This document shows positions 14,492 through 15,776 of a DNA stretch of 15,776 bases, piece after piece. The notes beneath the pieces are model-generated. The model was given only the letters and a program-made list of their open reading frames with translations, did no database searches and was not told where the DNA came from. Each line of letters starts with the position of its first letter. The first letter of the stretch is position 1. Source of the DNA: Candidatus Eiseniibacteriota bacterium (GTDB taxonomy: Bacteria; Eisenbacteria; RBG-16-71-46; CAIMUX01; WJJG01); assembly GCA_016867695.1 (NCBI GenBank), contig VGIY01000026.1, positions 1 through 15,776 of the forward strand. Direction: 5' to 3'. The translations under genes were made by a program, and so were the position numbers.

Positions 14492-14676
14492 GCCGCCGCG
14501 TCCGACTACGCGCAGGGTCGCCCCGGCGGCGAGTCGCTGCGCCGCCGCGTCCGACTACGCGCAGGGTCGCCCCGGCGGCGAGTCGCTGCGCCGCCGCGTC
14601 CGACTACGCGCAGGGTCGCCCCGGCGGCGAGTCGCTGCGCCGCCGCGCCCGACCGCGCAGGCTCGCCCCGGCGGCG
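14492..14676 (+). repeat. 49-bp tandem repeat, three identical copies and one decayed copy
   Basis: Three identical 49-bp units lie end to end (14492-14540, 14541-14589, 14590-14638). A fourth (14639-14676) has substitutions and a 2-bp deletion before similarity fades. The period is not a multiple of three and the array is noncoding. Across each junction GGCGGCG and CGCCGCC form a 7-bp stem with an 8-nt loop, so the array can fold into a row of hairpins. There are no spacers, so it is not CRISPR. It fills most of the 399-nt gap between rpsA and lapA. Confidence 0.95.
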
Positions 14677-14705
14677 CGAGGGCGCGGGCCCCGGAGCGGC
14701 GCTCG

Positions 14706-14734
14706 TTGCATTCGCTCACCCGCGCCCCTAGAAT
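14706..14734 (+). promoter_or_regulatory. Sigma-70 promoter for lapA-lapB
   Basis: TTGCAT (14706-14711), a 17-nt spacer, then TAGAAT (14729-14734), immediately after the tandem-repeat array. The predicted start near 14741 gives a leader of about 38 nt with GGAGG (14768-14772) six nt before the lapA ATG. Confidence 0.78.
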
Positions 14735-14778
14735 GCGCAGCGTTTGCGGGATCGGGCATCCGGCGACGGAGGCTGGCC

Positions 14779-15129
14779 ATGTGGTACCTGCGGCTCTTCG
14801 TGCTCCTGGGGCTCAACGCCGTCGTCATCCTCTTCGCGCTGGCCAACGTCAACGAGACGGTCGCCGTCCGCTGGCTGGATCCGCAGTCGGCGGGCACGCG
14901 CATGAACCTGACCGTGGCGCTGCTGCTCGCCTACCTGCTCGGCTTCCTGACCTTCTTCCTCATCTCGGCGCTGCGCGAGCTGCGGCTGCGGCGGCGCCAC
15001 AACCAGCTCCAGCGCCAGTTCGAGGCGCTGCGCGAGGAGCTCAACCGCCTGCGCACGGCTCCGCTCGACGGCCTGCTCGAGCCGCCGGCGCCGGAGGCGG
15101 AGGCCGAGAGCGAGGCGCCGCGTGGGTAG
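14779..15129 (+). CDS. lapA: LapA domain (DUF1049) inner-membrane protein
   Basis: This is 116 residues from ATG 14779 (GGAGG at 14768-14772). The layout matches LapA: a first membrane helix at about residues 4-22 (LRLFVLLGLNAVVILFALAN), a short NVNETVAVRWLD periplasmic segment, a second membrane helix at about 43-63 (LTVALLLAYLLGFLTFFLISAL), then a basic coiled-coil cytoplasmic part (RELRLRRRHNQLQRQFEALREELNRLR) and a Pro/Glu tail. In E. coli, LapA acts with LapB to balance lipopolysaccharide synthesis by controlling LpxC breakdown. The gene overlaps the next one by 8 bp, the usual lapA-lapB pairing. Confidence 0.88.
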   Translation: MWYLRLFVLLGLNAVVILFALANVNETVAVRWLDPQSAGTRMNLTVALLLAYLLGFLTFFLISALRELRLRRRHNQLQRQFEALREELNRLRTAPLDGLLEPPAPEAEAESEAPRG

Positions 15130-15776
15130 CGTCGTCCTCATCGTCCTGCTCGTGCTTCTGGCCGCGGCGGTGGTCGCGCTCCCGGTCTGGCGCACGCGCC
15201 GGCGCAAGGCGGTCGGTCTGCTGACGCGCTACCAGACGATCGCCGGCGCGCTGCTCGACGAGGACTGGAAGCGGGCGGGCGACGAATTGAAGGAGATCAT
15301 CCGCGCCGACACCGAGGACCTGGGCGCCTACCTGCGCCTGGCGCGGCTGCTGCAGCGGCAGGGGGACCGCGAGCGCGCGATCCTGGTGCGCCGCAGCCTG
15401 CTGGCGCGCGACCTGCGGGATCGCGAGGCCAAGATCGAGATCCACGGCGGGCTGCTGGAAGACCTCCTGCGCCTGAAGCGCTTCGAGGAGGCGGCGCGCG
15501 TGGCCGAGGAGTTGCGCCACCTCGAGCGGCGCAGCGCGCGCCTGGCGCGCGCCGAGCTCGAGATCGCCCTCGAGCTGGAGCAGCCGGAGGAGGCGCAGCG
15601 GGCGCTCGACCGCCTGCGGCGCACCGACGAGGACGCCTACCGGCGCGAGGCCCCCCGGGCGCGCACGGCGCTCGCCTCGCTGGCGCTCAAGCGCGGCGAC
15701 CGGCGTGAGGCGGAGCGGCTGCTCCATGAGGCGCTCAAGGTCGACGGCGACTGGCTGGCGGCGCTGCTGCTGCTCG
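15122..15776 (+). CDS. lapB: LapB-like TPR protein (3' end missing)
   Basis: The frame runs from GTG 15122, inside the end of lapA, to the window edge (218 codons seen). An N-terminal membrane helix (VVLIVLLVLLAAAVVALPVW) is followed by a basic stretch and helical repeats fitting TPRs. These include LLDEDWKRAGDELKEIIRAD, AYLRLARLLQRQGDRERAIL, a Leu-rich LLEDLLRLKRFEEAARVAEEL, and GDRREAERLLHEALKVD. This fits LapB/YciM, which sits in the inner membrane and helps FtsH degrade LpxC. The C-terminal rubredoxin-like metal-binding domain that would settle the identity lies outside the window. The 8-bp overlap with lapA supports the call. Other membrane-anchored TPR proteins remain possible. Confidence 0.78.
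   Translation, partial: MGSVVLIVLLVLLAAAVVALPVWRTRRRKAVGLLTRYQTIAGALLDEDWKRAGDELKEIIRADTEDLGAYLRLARLLQRQGDRERAILVRRSLLARDLRDREAKIEIHGGLLEDLLRLKRFEEAARVAEELRHLERRSARLARAELEIALELEQPEEAQRALDRLRRTDEDAYRREAPRARTALASLALKRGDRREAERLLHEALKVDGDWLAALLLL

Noticed and set aside
14492..14676. CRISPR array
   Set aside because: The 49-bp units are contiguous with no unique spacers, and no cas genes are present.
14472..15224. A 250-codon plus-strand frame across the tandem repeats and lapA
   Set aside because: The 49-bp period shifts frame in each copy, no family is seen, and the frame conflicts with lapA, which has a good ribosome site and membrane helices.

Overview
The window is very GC-rich DNA, coding almost wall to wall on the plus strand. 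It comes from a diderm (Gram-negative-type) bacterium: it encodes an N-terminally lipidated protein, a probable outer-membrane barrel, and LapA/LapB-type envelope proteins. The base composition, the sigma-54 regulation, the Ala/Arg/Glu-rich low-complexity tails and the unusual gene fusion would fit a little-cultured lineage such as the Eisenbacteria/Gemmatimonadota-like or deltaproteobacterial groups. That placement is a guess.

Left part (1-7224): a class I/AcuC-type histone deacetylase family gene, cut by the window edge, is followed by a tightly packed set. The set is a membrane sensor histidine kinase, an NtrC-type sigma-54 activator, a secreted coiled-coil protein and a probable outer-membrane beta-barrel protein. 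Spacings run from 13 nt down to 4-nt stop/start overlaps, so this looks like one operon. After a 265-nt gap, a canonical -24/-12 sigma-54 promoter (6319-6334) stands directly in front of a lipoprotein gene whose C-terminal half resembles the PrcB domain. The simplest reading is that the two-component pair switches on the lipoprotein gene in response to an envelope signal.

Middle (7225-8034): a 250-nt intergenic region between convergent genes holds three strong inverted repeats, one of them an 83-nt nested structure. It is followed by yjbQ on the minus strand and a short divergent promoter region.

Right part (8035-15776): a housekeeping block of scpA, scpB, an RluB-type pseudouridine synthase, a fused cytidylate kinase/PlsC acyltransferase, and rpsA with six S1 domains. 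It covers chromosome condensation, rRNA modification, nucleotide and phospholipid synthesis, and translation. rpsA has its own TTGAAA/TATAAT promoter and is followed by terminator-like hairpins. Next come three exact 49-bp tandem repeats plus a decayed fourth, then a promoter, lapA, and a lapB-like TPR gene that runs off the window.

Several proteins carry lineage-looking low-complexity additions: an ATAE repeat in the kinase sensor region, a decapeptide repeat tail on the Cmk-PlsC fusion, an Ala/Glu/Pro tail on ScpB, and extensions on both ends of S1.
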